From: Thamnaconus septentrionalis
Lineage: Eukaryota > Chordata > Actinopteri > Tetraodontiformes > Monacanthidae
Assembly: GCA_009823395.1 (NCBI GenBank)
Contig: CM020504.1
Coordinates: forward strand, 25,756,705 to 25,820,704
Direction of reading: 5' to 3'
Length of the DNA: 64,000 nucleotides
In this document: positions 1 to 11,700 of the stretch, one piece after another
How the letters are laid out: each line of letters opens with the position of its first letter
How positions within the stretch are numbered: position 1 is the first letter of the stretch
Notes under the pieces: model-generated
The model's input: the letters and a program-made list of their open reading frames with translations, nothing else
What the model was told of the DNA's origin: nothing
The model's database searches: none
Translations under genes and position numbers: made by a program

Positions 1-277
1 TTGGTTGGTTGGGTGGTTGGGTGGTTGGGTGGTTGGGTGGTTGGGTGGGTGGGTGGTTGGTTGGTTGGGTGGTTGGTTGGTTGGTTGGTTGGGTGGTTGG
101 GTGGTTGGGTGGTTGGGTGGGTGGTTGGTTGGTTGGTTGGGTGGTTGGTTGGTTGGGTGGGTGGGTGGGTGGGTGGTTGGTTGGTTGGTTGGGTGGTTGG
201 GTGGGTGGGTGGGTGGGTGGGTGGGTAGTTGGGTGGGTGGGTGGTTGGTTGGTTGGTTGGTTGGGTGGTTGGGTGGG
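1..277. repeat. G-rich TTGG/TGGG minisatellite
   Basis: The first 277 bases consist almost wholly of GGTT and GGGT units in variable order (typically TTGGGTGG), so all three plus frames read as Trp/Gly/Val/Leu repeats. These are not genes. The plus strand has many runs of three G spaced by short T-containing loops, which suits G-quadruplex formation. The array is cut by the window edge, so its full length is unknown. Confidence 0.95.
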
Positions 278-2705
278 TGCCTGTAGTGGCCTGACTTCAC
301 CCTATTTGCTACCAAGGAGAGCAGAAGTCATGAGGGCAAGGCTTCTGAATGGCGGCCCCAGCAAGCCCAACAGTGCGAATTAATATCCATCTCACAATGA
401 TCTGCACCTCCTTCAACTCTGCTCCTATAAAAGTGAAATCATCGGACCACACAATGGCTCCGTCAGCTGATACAAATGATGACTGTAAACAGTGTGTAAG
501 GCCAGAAAAGAGACAAAACTTACCAATAACCTTGTGGCAACACTTGTGACATAATATGGATATGAGTTTTTTTTTATTTTGTGTTCACGACACATTTAAC
601 ATATGTTTAATTTTCACAGGACGTTTGCTTAACAGTGTTTACGGCGTTGTCATGCAATTATGGCCAAATATAAATGAGGTAGGCAGAAACTTAAAGTTAG
701 CAGGACCGACGTTGCTCCCTGTTGCTCTGACCAGACTGAGGACGGACTGTCATTTGAAGAAAATGTCAGTTTAGATATTCTGATTTATTTCACATTTACA
801 CTTCGATCTAATTCTATAAATCACCGCCTGGAACACGGCTCTGCTCTTGCAGATGGTCGGCACTCACTAAGAAAACTAAAATCTCACTGATAATTTATCA
901 TCATTTCGCCAGAGTGGTTTTTCATGCTGAATCAATTGACAGGACAAAAAAAGAGAGCAGTGTGATTAATCACGATTAATTTTCGAGTTGTTCAGCTCCT
1001 GTCAGCTGTTTCAGCAAGCTGGTTGCAGCATACATCGTTCCAGAAACTGCTCCTATTGGCTCAGGGGTCAAAACTGGATCGTTTCTTCAGTGAGCGAAAG
1101 AAAGTTCATGTACTACAGTAGTACTAACAGCGGGACTACTGCAGTTCATGTACTGCGAGGTCTGGAACAGCTGTGTTCACTGCTTTGTTTAGCAGCCCAG
1201 TAGCATAACGATATTGATTTGGTTGCACAGTATTGGGTGATGCAATGTTATACTGCTGTTATTACTCCTTTGAATCAGTGCTCGTTTCCAATGGGCTGCA
1301 TGACGATCTCTCTGACCATAGACGCCAGTTTGGTCTCATGAGCCGTCACGTCTCACCGAGGCACAGAAGGTGAACACTTTGGCATCTTGCATGCTCACAA
1401 TGCTTGAACGTGTCTGCTGTGCAATGCCACCACCGCTGCTTGGAAAGACAACGCCAGGGTCGACTGGAGAGTCACACCATGATGTAATAGTCATGTGATT
1501 GATGGTGAGATGTTGTGACTCAGCTGGGCTGAAGGAGAAGCTGAGAAACCAAACTGCTCTGCTACAACTGAAGATGCTCCGTCTGAAACTCGTCGAGAAG
1601 ATTCAGTGTTTCAGTTCAGTCAGAAATCCTGCTGGTTTTATTGGTGTGTTATTTTCTTTTGGAAGCTGACGCCAGTATCAATACTCCTTCAGTGTAATTG
1701 TATAATTGATACTCTTCCATCACTGCATCACCCCAAAATTGCATTTAATCCCCATAAAAAACGTCGGCACGACACAGATTCCACTGGCTTGGCTTCCAGT
1801 GGGTGAGCTGTACACAGACTTGTTGATTCATTCTAATTCTAATTCAATTCTAACTCAATTCACTCGTACTAATTGACTTGCAGTGATGCCAAAGTGCACC
1901 TCCACTATTTGAATGAGAGGTGACGCTGCATGAGAAAACTGTGACGGTGGTCCGAGGGTCTCCGGTGACCTCTGACCTCTTGAATTTGAACCCATTGTGG
2001 CAGACGCCTTGGTGGCTTGTCGGAAGGATGAGCGCCACTGCAGTGGACCCCTCTGGTGGCTCAAAATGGTAACGGCAGTAAACCATTGTGTGTTTTCTCT
2101 CTATAAAAACAGTTTCTTTTAGATCTACCTACAAATTGACCACACAACCTGAAAACTACAAAAGCAAACTGAATGTACATTATTTCCTATGATATTTTTA
2201 TATACACATGACACCTATTTGACAGTCCAATCACACATGCTCCAACTCTAAGCTCCAGAGGTATCCAGAGGTTGTGGCAGAAAAGTGGACGCAATCCCAA
2301 CAGCATCGTTCAAAAACAGAAGAAGCCCAACAGAGGGAGAGAACGCGAGTTCTGGGGGCTCGCTAATTTTGTGTTTCTCTCAAAATTCCTTCGAGCCATG
2401 AGCCAATCAAATGTCCTCCCTGATGACCTTCATACTCGGACCTACATGCAGTATTTCCCTGCTCATTATTTCACCGTAACAGCTTTTAGAACCTACAAAC
2501 AACAGAAAAAATGTATCAAATCAAAATGTGGTTGTAACAGGATAATGACCATCCATCTGTCTCGTTCCTCATCCCTCCTTCAACACAGTCCCCACTCCTC
2601 CGCCTCACCGGCCAGTTCACTCGTCTCTCCATCCTCCTCTTCTCACGTACCTCTTGGTGTGACTTTGTTGACGTGGGAACCTCGTGCGCCAGTGTTTGTT
2701 GACGG
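278..2705. other. Gene-free 3' flank of the EPS15-like gene
   Basis: No open frame here has codon use, splice sites or similarity that I recognise. The stretch is AT-leaning unique-looking sequence with no long simple repeat. It lies downstream of the minus-strand gene that ends at 2706 and probably includes that gene's 3' UTR. No poly(A) site was assigned. Confidence 0.5.
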
Positions 2706-5700
2706 TCACTTCAGGTCGATGCCCTGCATCTTGGACTGATTCTTCTCCTTGCCCTAAAAATATAACATGATGATGAGATACAGAACTCATATAAAAATCA
2801 TTAAAAATCATTAGAACTGTGGGATGATGTTGGCTATGAGAAGCAGAGTCACTGCTTTATTTCTCTTGAGCACAGACATGAAGTTTTAGAATAAATGTTT
2901 CCTATTGCAAGTGGAATATTTACTAGAGTTTTTAAGTAAATGTATAGATAGAAATATCTGTTTTTTCCTTTTTCTACCCTACACATTTTATTTTCATTTT
3001 TTATTGCCTTATTTCTTTTAATTAATATATTTTTCCTTCTTTTTTGCACTAACAGTCATGGTAATTATGCTTTCCACACTGTGGGATTAATAAAGGCATT
3101 CTTTTCTATTCTATTCTATTGTAATTGCTAAGCTCACACTGTCATTCAAATTGTGCCACAAAAAAAGCCATGGATTTTGTCCTGACGCAGAGAGGTTTGT
3201 TTGGTCTTGCGGTCACTGCCAGGTCTTCAACACAACAACAAACAATGAAGAACAATCCACAGTCCCACCATTGTGAGCTTGTGATCCTCAACTTACCCTC
3301 AGTGAGGGTCGTGGAGGCCTGACTGGTGCCATTGGCCTCGCCGGTTCCTTCACTGGCTTTGCTGGTCTGCGGTCCAGAGGCTCCAGGTCGTCGGCTACGT
3401 CAGCACAGCCGATGTATCCTCCGGCCCCAAAGACTGCAGACAAATCACCTTCCAGCAAGTTATGGCTGAAGGAGGTGTTTGACGCAGCAACGTCTTGCCT
3501 AGAAGACACACAAACATCTTCAACAAGGCCATGGGCAGCACGGCTGTTGGTTCTGTTGCTGAGCTCCAGTCCGAGGAGGTCGTCTGAGGCCACGTCGCTG
3601 TCGGAGCTGTTTGTGGTGGGACTGTCGCTGACCTCTGCTTCTGCAGTGCGTTGGTTGTTGTTTGCTTCAGGGAGAACCTCCTGGTTGCCATGGTTCCCTG
3701 AGTCTTGTAATTCATGATCTTGACTCACCCCAAGATCTAGATTATCTAAACCCGGGACCTCTTGATTCTCCGGCTGAGAGAAATTCAGCCCATCGCAACT
3801 GCCGTAGCTACCAGGTTCGAGCACTTCTTGGTTGTCATAGTTGCAAGGTTCAAGTAGATTCTCAAAGGAGGCATCGTGACAGGGTTCCACAACCTCCTGG
3901 TTTTCATGATCATCAGGGTCAACAAGCTCCTGGTTTTCATTGCAACACAAATCCATGTTCTCGGTGTTGAAAAGATCCTGATCATCCTGGTTGCTGACGT
4001 TGGACACGTTCGTTTCCTGAAGACTGTTGAGCACCTCCTGGTTTTCAGGGTTCAGGGGTTCTTGTTGGATTTCATTGGAGGGTTCGATTTGCTTGTTGTC
4101 TCCATAATTGAACAGCTCCTCTGGCTCTGAATGGTCGTGACTGCAGAGGTTCAGAACCTCCTGGTTCTCTGGTTCAGGGCTCAGCTTGAATCCATAGGGG
4201 TCCGAGTCCTGAGCGACCTGCGACGCAGTGATGCCAAACTCATAAAGCTCAAAGTCAAGTTGATCCGGTTGTGGAGAGAGGGCCTGGGGGTCAAAGGTTA
4301 AATCATTATCAGCAAGTTCTGGGCTCAGTTCCGCTTCATCCGGGTCCAAGAGGGTGTGACTCGAATGTTCTGGACTAAGTTTGAACCCATATGGATCGAA
4401 GGAGGACGAAGGATGAGTGTCTTCATAGCTCAGGTCCATGTCCAGCGCTCTGTTCTGATTGGAGTCTGGCTGGACTGAGGGGTTTTCAGACACTGCTGAG
4501 TTGTGAGGGGTCGCAGTGTACTCCAGCTTCTCCTCAAAGTTGTTGGCCCACTCTGGCTCCTGGCTGAATACAGTGTGCTCCATGTCAGCCGACTCCAACA
4601 GAACTGGTTCATCGAGAGCATCTCCAGTCCCAGCTGGGTCCGACTTCGCACCTAGGAGAAGATGACAGTGTCGTGTCAAAGCAGCAACCAACAGAGGCAA
4701 CATTTGCTAGAGACACGAACTGCGTTTCCAGGACGGTTTTTTCCAAAATAAAAGCAATATTTCTCAAATTTCAACAAAGTGCAATTGCGATTTGCAGGTG
4801 TTTCCTTTGAATGGTGTGAAGATCATCAGTGAGACCCTCACCCACTTCTGTAATTCCTTGTCTAAACCTGCATTTCCATGTTGTCTGCTGTCAAGGATGG
4901 TTGTTCTATTTTTCTCTTTGATGACTAAATATTCCATCTCCTCCTCCGTCCAATCATAACGCACCATTTTCACTGGTCAGTCAACTGGTCACGTGACCCC
5001 GTACGTCACGTCTACTGACGTGTCAATGTGATACCAGTAGTGATATTCCTCTATATGGATACGTGTGAAAAAGAGATGACAGCATCAAAACCTTTCAGCC
5101 ATATTTGAGAGGTTTTTTCAAGTGGAGCTGTTTCCATCACCAGTTTTATGGCCATATTTAGGTTTTGTGCAGTGGTAGGGGTGATGGAAACACAGCTAGT
5201 GAAAAAGGTCGAATAGCTTTCAAAACAACCTACCTTCTTTTTCATCTCCTGTTTTCTCCGTCATAAACTCTCCTGCTAGAGATCCCAGACTGTGCTCTTC
5301 TATGTCAGAAGGCGGCGAGATGTTCCCAAGGTCCAACTCATAGCCATTCGGGTCTGACTCAACAGAAAACTGACCCTGGGACCTCCAGCCCTGAACGGGC
5401 TCGGCCCCGAGCTCCTCTGATGAGCTCTGAATGGGTTTGAACCGGTGCGACTCGTCGGCGACGGCGTCCAGGTCTTCTCTGCTGTAGCTGATCTCGATGT
5501 CACTGTCCTCATCGGGGAACTCAGACTCAAAGCACTGAGTTCCAGTGGAGGCTTTGTTCTCAGCGCAGGACAGACTGGTGTCGGCCTCCTCGCCAACGTT
5601 CCCCAAGTCGTCTTCAGCGCTTCTGTTCAACGCAGGGAACAAGACGTCTGCTGCGAAGGGGTCGCTGCCTTTGAAAGGATCTGAGGTGAATCCATCTGGC

Positions 5701-8700
5701 AGCAAAAAAGAGCTCCTTCAGGTTTGCTGTGTACAAGTTACCATCCGACACAACCGATCATCATGCATCATGCCACACATTTGTGCATCAATTTGTCAAA
5801 ATGCATGCAAGTGAAGTGCGATGACAATGAAAACCAAATAAATCCATTTGTATCATATTTTTTTCGTGCATTTCTGAGATTTCAATTTTATTGACATGAG
5901 TAGAGTGATGTATAATACTGGCAGGGGAAAACTTCATAAAATCAGTACTGTCTGTACTCAGAGAATGGATGTTTACACAGCACAGTTTATCACAGTTAAA
6001 TAATAATTCAATATGATCGTTGATAATTCAATATTGCACATAAAAAGGTAATTTTCTATCACCTTTTATGAAATCTTTATTTTTTTTCCACTGTTCATGA
6101 CCATTTATAATAATATTATAAATGGTGTTATACATTTTTAAACAGTTTCAACAGAGGTTAATAAATGTATTATGACACAATTTGTATTTTGCTTGGAGGC
6201 GATGACTTACCAGAGGAATCTGCTTCGGCGAACAAGTCTTCTTTGAAAAGGTCGTCTACAAAGATGATTAGAAACATGTTGGAATGAGTGAACCCAATGA
6301 GACAGTTAAAAATGACGGCACTGCTGTACAGCCAAGCGACTGACTGACGTATTAGAGTCAATTCCTTATGAGAAATGTGTGCTGAGGGAAAGAGGAAACT
6401 TCTTCTACACTGGGGTTGTAGAAGAAGAGAAAGAAGCAACAACAACAACAACAAGATGAATCACAAACAGTTGCAGTGAAACAGCCTAAATACACACACA
6501 GGGGAAGATGCTGCTCTGGTCTTCAAACAGGTCCCTGACCATGGTGAAATTATTAATTGCATTGCACGTGTGATACTGAAGAGCGACTCCAAGACAATTA
6601 TTTAGATACGGATCCTGAAAAATATTTTCGGTGAAATGAATTCTGCACATGGCAGGAGATTTAAATTCCTCATTTGTTGTTTTGACTGAGGGCCACATGA
6701 GCGCCGTAGTTTCCCTGAGAGGGCAGGTTGTAACTCTAGTATAGTCATTTGTGATGTATTGGAGATGTAAAAATGTATATGAGCAGCATTAGCAGGCTAA
6801 GATAAAGTGATTAAGCTGTTAACATTGTTCAGAAGGTTCAGTAAATGATTGTCCTTCTTCATACATTTTTGAAAATGATTTTTGCTCAACTCTCAGTTCC
6901 ACCTGTTGAGAAGCAAACAGAGAACTGCTGGTGGAGAAACACTGGATTATACTGCGAGAAACTTCATGGTGTCTTTAATTTAAAAATACATTTTTTTTTC
7001 TCTTGGTGCTGATTCATAAACTTGTGATACATACGGTCACCGTGAGTGAAAGGATCTGCTTGGTAGAAGTCCAGTTGGCTGACAGGTTTCTCATGAGCAG
7101 CAGCTTCTTCCTTCAGTCTGTCGCTTTCCCCGTCGCTGTTGGTCTCCCGCTCAGGATCTGGATCGTAGTCAGTGTCCGATGGATCCATCTGGAATATACG
7201 ACGCAACACATTAGCAGGACACTCACACTCACAGACGTCTGCTTTCAAAACAATGACATCATCATGGACGTTATAATGATGGCAACATGGTGGTGCAGTG
7301 GGTAGCCCTGCCAAGAAGGTTGTGGGTTCGAGTCTCAGGGTCTCCCAGGACCTTTCTGTCATGGAGTTTGCATGTTCTCCATATGTCTGCTGGGTTCTCC
7401 AGGTTCTCCATGTGTCTGCTGGCTTCTCTCCAGGTTCTCCAGGTTCTCCATGTGTCTGCTGGGTTCTCTCCATGTTCTCCATGTGTCTGCTGGGTTCTTC
7501 AGGTTCTCCATGTGTCTGCTGGGTTCTCTCCATGTTCTCCAGGTTCTCCATGTGTCTGCTGGGTTTCCTCCATGTGTCTGCTGGGTTCCCTCCATGTTCT
7601 CCATGTGTCTGCTGGGTTCCCCAGGTTCTCCATGTGTCTACTGGGTTCTCTCCAGGTTTTCCAACTTCCTCCAACACTCCAAAAACATGCATGAGGTGAG
7701 TTGGAAACTCTAAATTGACGGTAGGTGTGTGAGTGAGTGTGAATGGTTGTTTGGCCCTAATAAAGTGTCCACTGGTCCAGGGTGTCACCCTGCCCTCACC
7801 CAGTGACAGCTGGGAGAGCCTCCAGCAGACCCTCAGGACCCTGCACTCAGGCAGAAGCAGCTATTGATAATGGATGGATGGATGTAAACATGAATTGTTA
7901 TTTGTAGAAAGTGTTTGTGAGGTTGCTTGATGGAGAAATGGTGAGGAACCTTGGTGGAGCTGCTCCCACTGTCATCCATCTCTTCTCTGGTGTTTGCAAG
8001 ATTGTTGCAGAAAGATGGTCCACCAACCCTCTGCACACAAGACAAAGAAACTATTGCACACCAAGAAAGACAGGTTTTTCTTTCTTTCTTTCTCGGCCAC
8101 CGTAGTCTTGCTCTCTTGACTGAATTCTAGACAGAATTTCGACTTTTCTCCAGAACGCCGCCTCGTCTCGCCGCTCGTACCCACCATGATCAAGTCGGCG
8201 TAGGCCGGCAGTGATTGGCTCCTTCCCCAGGGCTTCAGGGGGAGAAGGTCGTCTTCAGTGGTGTCTGCAGGAGACGTGGACTCCGCCAGCTGGCTCTCTG
8301 GTGTGACGGCGCCCCCTGACATAGAACACAGCGTGTGCTCCTCCTGCAGTGGGAGGCAGCCACGCATGGACAGGACTGGGTTTGCAAGGAGCTACTCACA
8401 AGTTCAAAAGAGAATCACATGGATGAACTCTGATAACCCTCAGAACTCAAAGACTCAGAGCCATTCCTTGTATTCCTTGTGGATGTGTAAGGAGCTACTT
8501 TTGCTCACTAGGATCGTCACCATGAAGTTTTTGGGGGTTGTTTGATAAACAGACGACCAGAAGAAAACCCCAGAATTTTGAAACCAAATCATAGTGAAGC
8601 AAGTTGGTGCTCATACAAAAAAGGTGCAACTTCAATGATAAGAAAGAGCAACTGGATTTAATCCAACAATATTGTTTGGCCCAATTCAGTCTTTTTTTGT

Positions 8701-11700
8701 ACTTTATTTACAATAACGGCCCCATCATTTCTGCCTTCCAGACCACTGAACAGAACCAAACCATACTGCAAAGACAGCAGCAGGAGTGCAGCGATGTTAG
8801 GACAGAAATTATATTAATCCAAAAGAACAATCATACAAGATGTGAACTTCACCATTGGTTGAAACTTGCTGCCTCTATGTTAATGTAAGTCAGGGCTGGG
8901 CAAACTCTGACTTGTGGGGCCACAATGGGTTCCCTAACTTGAGAGAGGGACCTATAAGTATGTATGAGGGATGTGTTAAAGACGCTACTACGGCTCGGGG
9001 GCCAGATGTGGCCTGTTAAGACAACAACATCCAACAACACTGGCCGATCCAAGCCCCGCCCCATGAAGAAGAAGGACAATAGAGCAGCAAAGATGTTGGT
9101 ACCTGCAGGATCTCTTCGTACGACTGTCTGATGGAGTCTTGCAAGGGCACGTCCCTCTCTCCAGCCTCCTCCACCTTCCTCTTGGCTTGCCTCACCTCTT
9201 CCCGCAACTTCTTCAGCCTCCACCTGGCTCTCGCGAGCTCTCTCTCGTACTCCTCCACCTGACTCTCCTTCTGCATCTCATCGGCCTGCAGAGACAGGAT
9301 CTAGGAAAAAAAAAATGACAGAAAACACACTGAACGGGAGGCGGTGGGAGTATTTGGGAGCAAAATCTCCAGGAAACCCAACGGAAACTGTAAAAAAAAG
9401 TTGAATCAGTTGATGTAACTGTTGGGAAAATGGCGCGTTATGATTGGATGGAGGAGGAGACGGGAATTATTTTTACAAGTCATCAAAGAGAAAAACAGGA
9501 CGAGCATTCTGGACTGCAAAGAAACGTAAACAAACAAACGCAAATGTAATTTCTGTAAAATCTCGTCCCGTGAGATTTGACTCGAATTACAACTTATGAT
9601 CTTCACACCATTCAATGGAAACACCTGCAAATCACAATTTACTTTGTCGAAATTTTAGAAATCTTGCTTTTATTTTGCGAAAAACTGTCATGGAAACGCA
9701 GCTTTAAGTTTAATTACAGTTGAATAGGTAGGGCTGTGTTGAAGTGTGACTGTTTTTCTACCTGTTGACTCTCTTCATAGCAGAGCTGTCGAATTGTCTT
9801 GATTTGCTGCACCAGCTTGTCTTTGTGTTTCTCTAATTTTACCAAGGTGTCCTCGAGCTCTTTGCGGTCAGACTGTTGCTCCTGAAGCTCCAGGTTCTCC
9901 ACCGCCACTGCATTCTCAAGCTCCTGCACACGCACATGCCAACGTTACAAATGAATCATGAATTAAACCTTTAAAAGAGACACATTCATAGTGACGTATA
10001 TCATGGATGGTCACACAGACAAAGACACAAACACACCCGTGGTTGTATGGACGGAAATGGCTGAAAATGAGACACTTTTAAAAAAAATCAAATCTGTAAC
10101 CATTTGCGGCTCGGGTTCAATACAGCACGAAAGTGAATGTTTTCAATAGTAGCAGTGTTTCCTCGTAGTGGACCATTTGAGAGAGGGCGGTCTCTGCACA
10201 CAAATTCTTTGTAGAGAGAAAAATAATGCAGCAGTAATGCAAAAAAAAAAAAAAAATCAAAATGATACTCAGTAGTTTGAAACAGTAGTTTGTGAAGTCA
10301 AACATGATCCGAATGGAACGAGTGATGGTCTTCTGGGGGATCTTTTCTCCCTGTTCTGGACCAGGGCGTCACTGAGCTCCTAGACAGTGTGAGGAGCAAG
10401 CTGATGGACCGAAGCATCATGTCTCAGAGGGGTTCTACTGGGTTGAGGTCTGGTGAACGTGGAGGCCAGTCAGTCAACAGTATTAATTCCTTCATCCTCC
10501 GGGAACAGCCTGCATACTCTAGCCACATGAGGTCGGGCATTGTCGGCACCAAAGGAATCCAGGTCCCCCTGCACCAGTGTAGATTCTGACCATGTATCCA
10601 AGGAATTCATCCCGAGCAGCCAGAGTGCCATTATCTAACGGTCAGATTACGTAATGTCCTTCCAGGGATGTGCCTCCCCAGACCATCACTGACCCACCAC
10701 CAGACCAATCATGCTGAATGATGTGCAGGCAGCAGAACATTCACTGCAGCATGGCTCACCAAGTGGGTCACCAGATTAACAACCCTCATGAGTTTTGCTC
10801 TAATAGCAGAATGGACACCTTTGCAAACAGAAGGTACTGTCAGCCTTAGGCCCACCTACGCCTCCTGGTGGTCAAATACCTGGCACTCTGCAACCCTTTT
10901 TTCTGCCACCACCAGACCAATCATGGTGGATGATGTGCAGGCAGCACAACGTTCACGACAGCGTCCTCAGACCCTTTCATGGAACCTGCTCTCAGATAGT
11001 GAAGAGCACAAGGTGCACTCGCCAATTCTGGTAGTCAGACAAATGCCATAACACAATCCCCACTCTGGGATGTCAGGCCCGCAGGCACTCGTGGTGTCTG
11101 TTTCTGATTGAATCAGTCACACCAGTGGCCTGTAGGAGGTCATGTTGGAGGGTTCTGGCAGTGCTCGTGCTGTTCCTCCTCACAAAGGAGCAGAAACCAA
11201 TCCTGGACAAGGATCTTCTTCATCTCAAACGTGCCTGGTGCACCTGCAAGCACACCTCTAGCTTCAACAGGCCACGTTACAGACCAAACCAGTCATGAAG
11301 AGACAGGACTGTCCCATGCCTTGTCCTCTTGCAACACAACAGAAACAAAAGCACAGCATTCCAACTGTATGCAACATTACAAACTGGGAACTCCACATTG
11401 CTCCACATTGAAAAGGCTGGACATCAACATGGAGCATCAATCACACCCCAAGGTAACAGCTGGAAGCATTTATCCTGCATTTACTCTATTATATCCTTCA
11501 ACTTTGTGACTGGGGTGAGACAGAGTTGGACCCTGTCACCGTCTCTCTCTTCCTCATCGGAATCAATTCTGTGATAAAGAAAACTTCAGCCCGGACAAAC
11601 TTTGCCTTGAGGTGGAGACAAGGCAGACTGACTGACTTTGACTGAGCACCAGACCAGACCGACCAGACCAGCCTGACCAGACCAGACCAGACCAGCCAGA

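Noticed and set aside
1..383. Overlapping Trp/Gly/Val/Leu open frames
   Set aside because: Translation of a minisatellite in three frames; no gene features.
7955..8005. Possible extra exon of the EPS15-like gene (EMDDSGSSSTK)
   Set aside because: The frame is plausible, but the donor would be AAG/GTTCCT and the acceptor is poor. The direct junction of exons 4 and 5 keeps phase without it. An alternative exon is not excluded.
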